Assembly: GCA_965249215.1 (NCBI GenBank)
Contig: CBDFLN010000001.1
Coordinates: 62,001 to 126,000 of the forward strand
DNA length: 64,000 nt
Direction: 5' to 3'
Source: G963667675 sp965249215
GTDB taxonomy: Bacteria; Chloroflexota; Dehalococcoidia; Lucifugimonadales; UBA3495
In this document: positions 56,732 to 64,000 of the stretch, piece after piece
Layout of the letters: each line of letters starts with the position of its first letter
How positions within the stretch are numbered: the first letter of the stretch is position 1
Program-made: the position numbers and the translations under genes
Notes under the pieces: generated by a model
Told to the model about the DNA's origin: nothing
What the model saw: the letters and a program-made list of their open reading frames with translations, nothing else
Databases searched by the model: none

Positions 56732-57960
56732 GCCTTGACCTCCACACCACCATGGCCCAGCTGGAGGCCGTGGCCTCTCGACTCCACGGAGATGGAGAGG
56801 CGCGGGCTATTCGGCTCCAGCAGACTGTGGCCACCCTGAAGAGCGCCGAGGCTGACGCTATCAACCAGCGGGCCCAAGAGGCCCAGGGGCGGTTCTTTTT
56901 CCCGCACGCGGAGCTCCTGGAGGCCCCGGGCGCCCGGCACAGTGCCCCGGCGGATCCCCCCTCCGACTTCTGCATCCTCTCGGTGGATGGCTCCCACATC
57001 GATGTGGACCGCCACTTGCCGGTGCGGTGCTCGGTGATAAGCATCGGTGGTTCCCAATTGGTTTACGGTTCAAATCCAGATGCTTATCTCTTTCATCAAC
57101 CGTACCTGTACGCCGGCGATGAGGGGCTTCACCTGACGGACCCGAACTCCCAGCTCAACGCGCAGCTGTTGGAGGGGCCTTTGCTGGGTTTGAAACGCAC
57201 CGTGGAGGAGATGCGGGCCCTGGCGGACCTGGTAGAGGAGACACCCCAGGGACTTCCCATCCTGGCTTTGGTGGACGGCTCTCTGATCCTGTGGCCCCTG
57301 GGTGGTGAGGGTCCACCCCCTGGCCGCTATCCTGCCTTTGTCCGGAAATCCTTGTTGGAAGAGGGGTTCCTCCCGGCCATGGAGCGCATTCGGGGGGAAT
57401 CGGATCGGCGGTCTGTTGCCGTGGCCGGATATATCAGTCTCCCCGGCAGCAGTGAGGTGGCCAATGCCCTGCGCCTGGCCCTGTGTGATTATGACCCCCT
57501 GGCTGACTGTGCTCGGCACTGCACGATGGTGCCCCGGGGCCAGCGCCACTGTGATGCCGTCCACGAACTTACGGACCGGGAGCTCTTTGCACAACTCCTG
57601 GGACCCGGAGAGCGATCTGCCCTGTTTGCCAGCCGCGCCTCGGTAGTCCAGGACTTTTACGGCTCTCATGCCGTCCGGTTCTTCTACTTGAACGTCGGCG
57701 AGGAGATCGCGCGCGTCGAGGTGCCAGCCTGGGTGGCCCAGGAGCCAGCCCTGGTGGATCTGACCCACGCGCTGACGTTGGACCAATGTCGGCGGGGCCA
57801 GGGTTATCCCGTCGCGCTCCAGGAGGCCCACGAACAGGCGGTCATCAGCGGCGCCGACCGGGAGGAGTTCCGCCAGATGGTGGAGCTGGCCCTGGAGGGC
57901 CACCGACTGCCGGTGTACACTTCGGAGAAGCAGCGCTCCAAACGCCGACGGTGGGTGTGA
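56728..57960 (+). CDS. nurA: NurA-domain nuclease
   Basis: A 410-residue NurA-family protein. NurA is a 5'-3' nuclease that works with the HerA pump in DNA end resection, and in some bacteria in phage defence. Candidate metal ligands are the Asp in LSVDGSHIDVDRH near residue 85 and the acidic residue in LALVDGSLILWPL near residue 180, with a late His in LTHALTLDQCRRGQGYP near residue 350. The GTG start at 56728 overlaps the upstream hydrolase stop. The frame is open further upstream, but there it overlaps the hydrolase. The HerA-like gene lies two genes downstream, in the usual neighbourhood. Confidence 0.88.
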   Translation: MSLDLHTTMAQLEAVASRLHGDGEARAIRLQQTVATLKSAEADAINQRAQEAQGRFFFPHAELLEAPGARHSAPADPPSDFCILSVDGSHIDVDRHLPVRCSVISIGGSQLVYGSNPDAYLFHQPYLYAGDEGLHLTDPNSQLNAQLLEGPLLGLKRTVEEMRALADLVEETPQGLPILALVDGSLILWPLGGEGPPPGRYPAFVRKSLLEEGFLPAMERIRGESDRRSVAVAGYISLPGSSEVANALRLALCDYDPLADCARHCTMVPRGQRHCDAVHELTDRELFAQLLGPGERSALFASRASVVQDFYGSHAVRFFYLNVGEEIARVEVPAWVAQEPALVDLTHALTLDQCRRGQGYPVALQEAHEQAVISGADREEFRQMVELALEGHRLPVYTSEKQRSKRRRWV

Positions 57961-57976
57961 GGAGACTTTCAAAGGA

Positions 57977-58603
57977 TTGCTAGGTCTGGGAACGGTAAAG
58001 CAGGCTGTGACAGTGCAAAGAGACCAGGGCGAGAAAATCGCAGAGGTGGTGGAGGCCAGCTCAACTGCCTTCATCGCCCAGTGCTACCAGCTCTACGGCG
58101 CGCCGCCGCTGGGGTCCTTCCTCCGCGTGGGCGAGCCATCAGCCTACGCCGTGGTGTACAACGTCGCCACTGGGGCCCTGGACCCGGGGCGTCGGGTCTA
58201 TCCCCGGGGAGCAGAAGAAGCGCGGGAGGAGGATATCTATCGCAGCAACCCCCATCTGGCGCGCCTTCTTTCCACCCAAATCGATGCCCTCATTGTGGGC
58301 CATGCCGACGGCACAGGCGCTCGCCCCGGACTGCCTCCAGCGCCGCCCCGTCTGCACGCCTTCGTCTATCCCTGTGCCCAGGCGGAGGTAGCCGCCTTCA
58401 CCGGGGGCTTAGATTTCCTGCACCTGCTGGTGCGGGCCTCGCTGCCTGCCGTGGACGAGGTCATCGTCGCCTGCCTCCGAGGGGCCGCCACATGTCACCG
58501 TGATGAAGGGCTCTTCCTGGTGGAAGCGGGGAAGGCCTTGGCCGGGGAGCTGGGCGCCGACATGGGCCGCCTCAATGCATTGCTGCGGAGACTGTCCCCA
58601 TGA
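57977..58603 (+). CDS. HAS-barrel-like protein between nurA and herA
   Basis: A protein of about 198-208 residues. Residues 20-75 read like a HerA-associated small beta-barrel (VVEASSTAFIAQCYQLYGAP, then GSFLRV and YAVVYNVATGALDPG). The C-terminal half is helical and rich in Ala and Leu. TTG 57977 follows AAGGA too closely; GTG 58007 or 58013 are possible starts. Its stop overlaps the herA ATG (ATGA). It most likely assists or regulates the NurA-HerA complex, but I know no defined function. Confidence 0.72.
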   Translation: MLGLGTVKQAVTVQRDQGEKIAEVVEASSTAFIAQCYQLYGAPPLGSFLRVGEPSAYAVVYNVATGALDPGRRVYPRGAEEAREEDIYRSNPHLARLLSTQIDALIVGHADGTGARPGLPPAPPRLHAFVYPCAQAEVAAFTGGLDFLHLLVRASLPAVDEVIVACLRGAATCHRDEGLFLVEAGKALAGELGADMGRLNALLRRLSP

Positions 58604-60294
58604 CGTTATTCGACCCCCTTGCCGAGTCATCTGCTCATGAAAGGTCAGACGGTCTCATGGGCGCCGAGGGCCTCCAGCCAGGCAGTCCTTTAGGTATGGT
58701 CGTCGGTGGCTCCCTGTCCGATGGTGTGGAGGTGAAGCTGGACCCCGGAGCTTCGGTGGAGGAGGTGCAGGTCGGCACCTTCGTCACCATCCAGGGGGGG
58801 CGGCACCGCTTCTTTGGCATGGTGGGCGATGTGGCTCTGGGGGCCACGGATCCCCGACTGCGCACGGCGCCCCCCGACGTGGCGGACCCCTTCATCGCTC
58901 GGGTCGTTTCTGGCACTGCGGCGTTCGGGACTCTACAGGTGCGACCGCGTCTCATCCTGCCTCGGGTAGCGGGGGACACGGCTGGTGTCTCCCCCGCTCG
59001 GACGGTGCCGGCCCACTTCGCCCGGGTCTTCAAGGCCTCCGAGGCCGATGTGGCGCTGGTCTTCGGCCAGGAGGATGCACGTCACTTCTGGGTCGGCAAC
59101 CCACTGGACATGGAGACCAGGGTCTGCCTGGACATGGAGACCTTTGTGGGGCGGAGCAACGGAGTCTTCGGCAAAAGCGGCACGGGCAAGAGCTTCCTGA
59201 CCCGGCTGCTTCTGACGGGGATCTTGCAGAAGACCGAGGCGGCAACCCTGGTTTTCGACATGCACAACGACCATGGGTGGCAGGGGCGCGACCCGGAACG
59301 GGGGCGCGACGTCAAGGGACTCAAGCAGCTCTTCCCCTCTCGCGTGGCGGTCTTCACCCTGGACCCGGCTAGCTCCGCGGCCCGTCGCGTCCCTGTGGAG
59401 GGCGAGGTCCGGATCCCCTACGACGAGATCGAGCCGGAGGATGTGGAGCTCATCGCCTCCACGCTTCGCATTCCCCCCCTGGGGGTCCAGGCGGCCTACA
59501 ACCTGCCCCGCCACCTGGGGCGGCGATGGCTTGAGGAGTTCCTGGATCTAGAGGGGGATGAAGCCCTGAGCGCCCTGGCGTCGGAGAAGGGCGAGAACTT
59601 CCAGACCCTCAGGGCCCTGCGTCGAGGCCTCCAGGGGTTGGCCCGGATGCCCTTCCTGGTGTCTCAGGCGCCGGAGGACCCTCTGAAGCGGATTCTGGAT
59701 GCTCTCCAGCGAGGCACCCACGTGGTGCTGGAGTTCGGCTCGTACGGACGCTCTCTGCCGGCCTACATGCTGGTGGCGAACCTTCTGACCCGCCGTATCC
59801 ACCAGATGTACGTCCAGAAGGTGGAGGAAGCTATGGGAAGCGGCGGCCAGGGGCCGCGGCCCCTGGTTATCGTCATCGAGGAGGCCCATCGGTTCCTGGA
59901 CCCGGCCCTGGCCTCCCAGAACATCTTCGGGTCCATCGCCCGGGAGATGCGCAAGTACAACGTCACGTTGCTGGTAGTGGACCAGCGCCCCAGCGCCATC
60001 GATTCCGAGATCATGAGCCAGCTCGGGACCAAGGTGGCCTATCCCCTGGATGACGACCGTGACATCGGGGCGGTCATGGCCGGGGCCTCTGGGAGCGCAG
60101 AGCTGCGCGCGGTCCTGGCGGGCCTGGAGTCCCGGCAGCAGGCCCTTATCTTCGGCCATGCGGTGCCCATCCCCGTCGTAGTGCGGGTGCGGGAGTACGG
60201 CAGCGCCGCCTCCTACGACGAGCTGGTGCGCTCCCGGCGGGGAGCCGCAAGCACCAGGGGCGGGGATGACGACGAAGACGATCTGTTTACGTGA
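58600..60294 (+). CDS. herA: HerA-like DNA translocase ATPase
   Basis: A 564-residue FtsK/HerA-superfamily ATPase (DUF87 type). An N-terminal HAS barrel (GTFVTIQGGRHRFFGMVGDV near residue 60) leads. Walker A is VFGKSGTGKSFLTRLLL near residue 190 and Walker B with the catalytic Glu is LVIVIEEAHRFLDP near residue 425. A sensor/arginine region follows (REMRKYNVTLLVVDQRPSAI). HerA hexamers thread DNA to NurA. Translation is coupled to the preceding HAS-barrel gene by a 4-base overlap. Confidence 0.92.
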   Translation: MTLFDPLAESSAHERSDGLMGAEGLQPGSPLGMVVGGSLSDGVEVKLDPGASVEEVQVGTFVTIQGGRHRFFGMVGDVALGATDPRLRTAPPDVADPFIARVVSGTAAFGTLQVRPRLILPRVAGDTAGVSPARTVPAHFARVFKASEADVALVFGQEDARHFWVGNPLDMETRVCLDMETFVGRSNGVFGKSGTGKSFLTRLLLTGILQKTEAATLVFDMHNDHGWQGRDPERGRDVKGLKQLFPSRVAVFTLDPASSAARRVPVEGEVRIPYDEIEPEDVELIASTLRIPPLGVQAAYNLPRHLGRRWLEEFLDLEGDEALSALASEKGENFQTLRALRRGLQGLARMPFLVSQAPEDPLKRILDALQRGTHVVLEFGSYGRSLPAYMLVANLLTRRIHQMYVQKVEEAMGSGGQGPRPLVIVIEEAHRFLDPALASQNIFGSIAREMRKYNVTLLVVDQRPSAIDSEIMSQLGTKVAYPLDDDRDIGAVMAGASGSAELRAVLAGLESRQQALIFGHAVPIPVVVRVREYGSAASYDELVRSRRGAASTRGGDDDEDDLFT

Positions 60295-60347
60295 GGGAGG
60301 ATAGCACTTTGCTTTGGATATATCCCGTGCTTGAGGAGCCTCGATAG

Positions 60348-61658
60348 ATGCGCGGACAGTCGCAGCTTGCGCACGTCGATACTGCCCCCAAGCGTCCCAG
60401 GGTCTTCTACGGCTGGTACATCGTCGGCGCGGGGTCCATCAACAGCTTCGTCACCATGTCCATCTTCCTGGTGGGCCCCGCCGTCTTCCTCAAGGATATC
60501 CAGAACGAGCTAGCCTGGAGCCTGGCGGCCCTCTCCGTGGGCTTCTCCATCCGGCAGCTCGTGAGCGGGATGCTGGCCCCTCTGGGCGGGTATCTCATCG
60601 ACCGCGTGGGGTCTCGGGTGATGGCCATCGCCGGGACTATCACGATGACCGTAGGGCTTCTGCTCTTCTCACAGATGCAATCCCTCTCGATGTTCTATCT
60701 TGCCGCCGCCGTCATCGCCCTGGGGCAGGGGATGGGGGCCATGAACGCCTTCCAGACGGCGGTGGTGCACTGGTTCCGACGCAAGCGGGGGAGGGCCTCC
60801 GCCTTCCTGGTTATGGGAAGGGGCTTGGGGTACGTCGGGGTCATCCCCATCACATTCTTGTTGGTCGTCTTCGGATGGCGAGATGCCGCTGCTCTCTCGG
60901 CTGTGGCTTTCTGCGCCATCAGCCTGCCCTCGGCCCTGGTTCTCCGCCGAAGTCCGGAGCCCTACGGCTATCTCCCCGATGGAGAGCCTGCACCTGTTGA
61001 GCCCAGGGGAGCAAGTGTTCAGGGGGCTCAGGTGGAAGAGGAGCGTAGCTTTACGGTGGGAGAGGCTCTCCGGAGCTCCTCCTTCTGGCTGATGCTGGTG
61101 GCCAACTTCCTGTACAGCTTCATGCAGCAGACCCAGCACGTTCATGTGATCCTCCACATGCGCCACGAGGGCTTCTCTGCCTCTGGAGCGGCGGCGGTGT
61201 GGGCCATCTATGGCGGGACCCAGGTTGTGGGCCGGATCGCCAGCGGTTGGATCGGGGATAAGGTGGGAAGGCATCGCCTGCTCATGGTCAGCTATTTGAT
61301 GATGGGCTTGGGGTGGGTGGCCATCGCCTTCCTATCCCCTACAGCCCTCTGGACCGTGGCCCTCTTCTACCTCACCTTCGGGTCGGGTCAGGCTGCCCAG
61401 ACGGTAACAGCGCCCACTGTCGTGGCCGACTTCTTTGGCTCTCGCCGCTATGCCACCATACGCGGGATCATGAACCCCATTGGCCTTATGGGCGGCGCCA
61501 TAGGCCCCGTCCTGGTTGGCATCATGTTCGATATCTACGGGAGCTACCATATCGCCTTCCTCATCCTCGGCCCCCTGGTTGCTTTCGGCTCCCTCGCGAT
61601 CTATCTGGCAGGGACGCCGACCCTGGCTGGAGAGCCAACGCCGACGCGACAGACCTGA
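60348..61658 (+). CDS. major facilitator superfamily transporter
   Basis: A 436-residue MFS permease with twelve hydrophobic segments in two blocks of six. The loop 2-3 motif is GGYLIDRVGSRVM near residue 80, and a second copy is GWIGDKVGRHRLL near residue 300. The long central loop (residues 205-235) is hydrophilic. The overall look matches the OFA/monocarboxylate-type group. Substrate not predictable. It ends near the decayed ketopantoate reductase gene. Confidence 0.92.
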   Translation: MRGQSQLAHVDTAPKRPRVFYGWYIVGAGSINSFVTMSIFLVGPAVFLKDIQNELAWSLAALSVGFSIRQLVSGMLAPLGGYLIDRVGSRVMAIAGTITMTVGLLLFSQMQSLSMFYLAAAVIALGQGMGAMNAFQTAVVHWFRRKRGRASAFLVMGRGLGYVGVIPITFLLVVFGWRDAAALSAVAFCAISLPSALVLRRSPEPYGYLPDGEPAPVEPRGASVQGAQVEEERSFTVGEALRSSSFWLMLVANFLYSFMQQTQHVHVILHMRHEGFSASGAAAVWAIYGGTQVVGRIASGWIGDKVGRHRLLMVSYLMMGLGWVAIAFLSPTALWTVALFYLTFGSGQAAQTVTAPTVVADFFGSRRYATIRGIMNPIGLMGGAIGPVLVGIMFDIYGSYHIAFLILGPLVAFGSLAIYLAGTPTLAGEPTPTRQT

Positions 61659-61728
61659 GCCTTCCGGATGAGGAGATGTTGACTATCGCTCGCGCGGCTA
61701 TCCCTTCCTGATCGCCGTTGACAGGGGG

Positions 61729-61985
61729 GTGGTGCTATGGTACATAGACTGCGCCCGTGAGCGAGGCTCCGATACAGGCGCTCGATCGGGCGTGACGTCC
61801 GCATACCAGCTGGTAGAGAAATCTTCTCCGGGAGGAGGAGGTGGTGGGGGCGTAAGCTCCGACTGGCGCGCCTCCACCTTCCAAGATGTGATGAAAGGCC
61901 GCCGCACCGAGGTGGTCTTCCTGAGCGGGTACGTGGCACGGAAAAGGCGTGAGGTTGGGGTGCCCACCCCGGTTAACGAGGCGGT
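61729..61985 (+). pseudogene. ketopantoate reductase-like remnant, left part (interrupted by IS3)
   Basis: The frame ends STFQDVMKGRRTEVVFLSGY...REVGVPTPVNEA, which is the conserved C-terminal helix region of PanE/ApbA ketopantoate reductases. It is cut by an IS3-family element. The C-terminal rest is in frame at 63555-63647. The N-terminal NADP-binding domain is missing: only 70 bases separate this frame from the MFS gene, and residues 1-45 look unrelated, including a Gly7 run. The gene was therefore already truncated or rearranged. Confidence 0.72.
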
Positions 61986-62017
61986 AGAGTGTTGGCAATC
62001 AGCACAAGTGGGACAGA

Positions 62018-63040
62018 TTAGGACCCGAGAAGATTATTATTATGAAGAGCTGCGTGGGAGCTCCCTGAGGGTCTTGTTGTAGCGTCTTCGCCGTTGTAGC
62101 GTCTTCGCCGTTCTAACGTCTGGACCTGCACCTCCTTTCTCCGTTGGAGGATCTGCTCCCGCCTTCCGTTGAGCATGTCTGCGGGCGTCACGTTGGCCAG
62201 CGCCTTGTGATAGCGTCGGTAGTTGTAGTAGGCCACGAAGGCGGCGATTGCTGCTTCCAGGGCAGAAGGCATCTCGTAGGGGACCTGTTTGACGTCCCGC
62301 TTGATACTCTGGTGATAGCGCTCGAGCTTGCCATTGGTCTGAGGGTGGAACGGCGCGGCCAGAATGTGCTTGATTCCCACCAGGTGCAGGTAGTCTCTGA
62401 AGCCACGGGAGACATAACCTGAGCCGTTATCGCTCAGCAGGCTGGTCCGGTCGGCCACTGGGACCTCAGTCATGCCGGTCTTGTCCACGGCCTCTTGGAC
62501 CACCTCGATGAGAGAGTCGGTGGTCATGTCCCGCTGGAGCTTGTGGGCCAGTATGAAGCGGGAGTAGTCGTCCATCACGGTGACCAGGTAGTAGTAGCCC
62601 CAACCGATCACCTTGAAGTAGGAGGCGTCGGTAGCCCACATCTGGTGAGGGCCGCTGGTCTTGCGATGGTACTCTTTGCCGGCCTTGAGCTGCATCTCGG
62701 GTGACTTCACAAGACCTTCTCTGCACAGGATGCGATACACAGTGGACTCGGATACAGCGAAGGCCAGGTTGTCTGTAGACCACGCTGCCAACTGGCGGCT
62801 ACTTAGCTCCGGCATCTCCCTGGCCGCTTCCAGGATCGACCGTTCCTCCTGAGGTCTAAGGCGGTTCCACGGTGGAGCGCTGGCTCCAGGTCGGTCCTCG
62901 AGACCTTGTTGATGGTGTTGTCGCATCAACCACCGATAGTAGGTGCTCTTGGGAACACCCAGGTCTCTGAGCACCCGACGCTTGGCCAGCGGTGATGCGG
63001 CTACACTGGCCAGGACCGTCGCCTTCTCAACGGCGCTCAT
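62018..63040 (-). CDS. IS3-family transposase OrfB (integrase core)
   Basis: A 340-residue DDE transposase. The helical HTH_21-like domain (residues 60-125) leads the rve core. The DDE residues are Asp in WATDASYF near residue 137, Asp in LLSDNGSGY near residue 200 and Glu in TNGKLERYHQS near residue 237. The ATG overlaps the orfA stop (ATGA), and the frame is open upstream to an A7 slippery run, so an OrfAB fusion is expected by -1 frameshifting. The C-terminus contains a 17-base direct duplication (62081-62114). Confidence 0.96.
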   Translation of the reverse strand: MSAVEKATVLASVAASPLAKRRVLRDLGVPKSTYYRWLMRQHHQQGLEDRPGASAPPWNRLRPQEERSILEAAREMPELSSRQLAAWSTDNLAFAVSESTVYRILCREGLVKSPEMQLKAGKEYHRKTSGPHQMWATDASYFKVIGWGYYYLVTVMDDYSRFILAHKLQRDMTTDSLIEVVQEAVDKTGMTEVPVADRTSLLSDNGSGYVSRGFRDYLHLVGIKHILAAPFHPQTNGKLERYHQSIKRDVKQVPYEMPSALEAAIAAFVAYYNYRRYHKALANVTPADMLNGRREQILQRRKEVQVQTLERRRRYNGEDATTRPSGSSHAALHNNNLLGS

Positions 63041-63444
63041 CCGCTGGTACCGACGCCGTTCTGGGGCATTGGTATGGCCGTTTTTTTCAGACGGTAGACC
63101 TCGAGGGATAGCTCGGCTACCAGCTGCTTGAGCTCGCCGTTCTCCCGCTTGAGATCCTGGATCTCCTGCCGGGTGGCATCGCGCACCGTGTCACGGGACA
63201 GCCGCTCCCTGCCCGCCTCCATGAACTCCTTGGTCCACGAGTAGTAGGAGTGGGGCTTGATACCCTCCCGCCGGCACAGGTCGTTCACGGTGACCTCGCG
63301 GCGGAAGCCCTCCAGCACGATACGGATCTTCTCTTCCGGGGTGTATTTGCGCCGGGTAGCCGCTCTAACTCGTCGAACGAAGGACCTAGTCTGCTCCGAC
63401 CGCTGATCGGCGGCCTCGGCCTTGCTGACGTCTGGCTGGGACAC
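63037..63444 (-). CDS. IS3-family transposase OrfA (helix-turn-helix)
   Basis: A protein of about 135 residues with an N-terminal helix-turn-helix (KYTPEEKIRIVLEGFRREV...LCRREGIKPHSYYSW) and a leucine-zipper-like helix (IQDLKRENGELKQLVAELSL) typical of OrfA of IS3 elements. The GTG at 63444 follows AAAGGAG by 5 bases; the frame is open to 63477. It overlaps orfB by 4 bases and contains the A7 slippery site near its end. Confidence 0.92.
   Translation of the reverse strand: MSQPDVSKAEAADQRSEQTRSFVRRVRAATRRKYTPEEKIRIVLEGFRREVTVNDLCRREGIKPHSYYSWTKEFMEAGRERLSRDTVRDATRQEIQDLKRENGELKQLVAELSLEVYRLKKTAIPMPQNGVGTSG
63081..63087 (-). other. A7 slippery site for -1 frameshifting (OrfAB)
   Basis: Seven A residues on the coding strand followed by CGG lie in the orfA end, 40 bases before the orfB ATG. 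Slipping back one base reads on through NGHTNAPERRRYQR into orfB without a stop, as in other IS3 elements. Confidence 0.75.
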
Positions 63445-63554
63445 TTCTGCTCCTTTCATGAGGTACTCTACCCTCACTTCAGGAGCTCACACCACTCTTA
63501 GACTCTCGGGTTTTCTACCCCTCTCACGTGTCCCATTATCGCTGACGTTCTACA

Positions 63555-63647
63555 GCGGTCGTCTCGGTGATGCGTGATATGGAGGTGGGGCTTTTCAAGC
63601 CGAGCCCTGAGAACGTTGACCGCGTCTATGAACGGGCCTTTGGCTAG
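63555..63647 (+). pseudogene. ketopantoate reductase-like remnant, right part
   Basis: Immediately after the IS3 element the frame reads AVVSVMRDMEVGLFKPSPEN and ends VDRVYERAFG and TAG. This is the C-terminal end of the PanE/ApbA family. It joins in frame to the left part at 61729-61985 through the duplicated GCGGT. Confidence 0.72.
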
Positions 63648-63689
63648 ATAAGGCCTATCTTAAGAGCGCAACAGCGAGGAGTCGCTCAT

Positions 63690-63698
63690 GGTATAATG
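63690..63698 (+). promoter_or_regulatory. extended -10 promoter for the dehydrogenase gene
   Basis: TGGTATAAT is a perfect extended -10 element (TGn plus TATAAT), 97 bases before the start codon at 63795. Transcription would pass through the strong hairpin at 63730-63768. Confidence 0.6.
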
Positions 63699-63729
63699 GA
63701 ACCGAAATCCGTAATGACCATGTGCCTCC

Positions 63730-63768
63730 CAATACAGCCGCCCCGAAAGCTTCGGGGCGGCTGTATTG
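63730..63768 (+). terminator. strong hairpin in the leader: terminator or attenuator
   Basis: A perfect 18-bp inverted repeat, CAATACAGCCGCCCCGAA with its mirror, around AGC, followed by TTTAG. It sits between the likely promoter and the dehydrogenase start. It could end transcripts from upstream or control the dehydrogenase gene by attenuation. The short T-run makes termination strength uncertain. Confidence 0.6.
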
Positions 63769-63794
63769 TTTAGTGCGGTGAAAGGGGTAACAAG

Positions 63795-64000
63795 ATGGAT
63801 GTGGTGGAGTACATGGAGGCGGGCGACTACGAGCAGTTGGTGGTCTGCACGGACCGTGCGGTGGGCCTCCGAGCCTTCATCGCTATCCACGACACCACTC
63901 TGGGCACAGCCCTGGGGGGTTGCCGCATCTGGCCTCATCCCTCGGAGAAGGCGGCTGTCACCGATGTGCTACGACTGGCCCGGGCCATGACCTACAAGAA
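63795..64000 (+). CDS. Leu/Val (Glu/Phe-family) dehydrogenase, N-terminal part, cut by window end
   Basis: The first 68 codons encode an amino-acid dehydrogenase of the Leu/Phe/Val type, which deaminates branched-chain or aromatic amino acids with NAD. Seen are VGLRAFIAIHDTTLGTALGG and CRIWPHPSEKAAVTDVLRLA, the substrate-domain start of the family. The catalytic Lys and NAD domain lie beyond the window. The ATG at 63795 follows AAAGGGG. Confidence 0.9.
   Translation, partial: MDVVEYMEAGDYEQLVVCTDRAVGLRAFIAIHDTTLGTALGGCRIWPHPSEKAAVTDVLRLARAMTYK

Larger units (their letters stand above)
61986..63554 (-). mobile_element. IS3-family insertion sequence
   Basis: A complete element of about 1.57 kb with overlapping orfA and orfB on the minus strand. 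Subterminal inverted repeats share TCAGC-N5-TGGGACA (61999-62015 and, inverted, 63529-63545). GCGGT flanks both ends (61981-61985 and 63555-63559). Removing the element and one GCGGT copy restores an uninterrupted ketopantoate reductase-like frame, which fixes the ends well. All catalytic residues are present, so it may be active. Confidence 0.88.

Noticed and set aside
57050..57090. Possible tRNA T-loop (GGTTCAAATCC)
   Set aside because: It lies inside the nurA coding sequence and no acceptor, D or anticodon stems could be drawn around it.

Overview
The window is about 60% GC, with dense bacterial gene packing and strong GGAGG-type ribosome binding sites. Gene content (sufBCDUS, a bacterial NurA-HerA pair, NuoEFG-like oxidoreductase subunits, GH3-like and ArsM-like proteins, many amidohydrolase and alpha/beta hydrolase genes) suggests an environmental bacterium, possibly Chloroflexota (Dehalococcoidia/SAR202-like). 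That taxonomic guess is inference only.

Layout. 1-15 kb: a ComB-like phosphatase, a large alpha/beta hydrolase, glutamate synthase gltBD, an isochorismatase-fold protein, a TolB-like lipoprotein, an amidohydrolase, an MBL-fold hydrolase and tRNA-His. 15-17 kb: an IS110 element apparently inserted in a small zinc-ribbon/DUF4145-like gene. 17-22 kb: a LuxR-type response regulator, a membrane histidine kinase split by a one-base frameshift in a C6 run, and a thiamine-diphosphate enzyme. 22.5-28 kb: the sufBCDUS Fe-S assembly operon. 28-31 kb: small zinc proteins, a TIM-barrel-like protein and egtD. 31-34.5 kb: senB-senA-senC. 34.7-41.6 kb: an SDR, a GH3-like gene with an in-frame TGA, a membrane protein with a 4 x 120-bp tandem repeat, an aconitase-type dehydratase pair and an amidohydrolase. 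41.8-47.9 kb: NuoE/NuoF/FdhA-like genes and a ferredoxin-NADP reductase-like gene. 47.9-52.4 kb: rplS with a long acidic tail, priA and a trypsin-like protease. 52.5-55.8 kb: two selenoprotein genes divergent from selB. 55.9-61.7 kb: alpha/beta hydrolase, nurA, a HAS-barrel-like gene, herA and an MFS transporter. 61.7-64 kb: a ketopantoate reductase remnant cut by an IS3-family element, then the start of a Leu/Val dehydrogenase gene.

The unifying theme is selenium. egtD makes hercynine. senC (selenophosphate synthetase), senB (selenosugar synthase) and senA (selenoneine synthase) form the selenoneine pathway. senC itself has an in-frame TGA at codon 17, exactly the catalytic Cys position of SelD, followed by a perfect stem-loop, so it reads as a selenocysteine enzyme. 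About 18 kb away, selB lies divergent from a DsrE-like gene with two in-frame TGA codons in a U-x-x-U motif, and from an ArsM-like methyltransferase with a TGA at a Cys-like position. Ordinary gene calling would truncate all three selenoprotein genes. selA and selC were not seen in this window.
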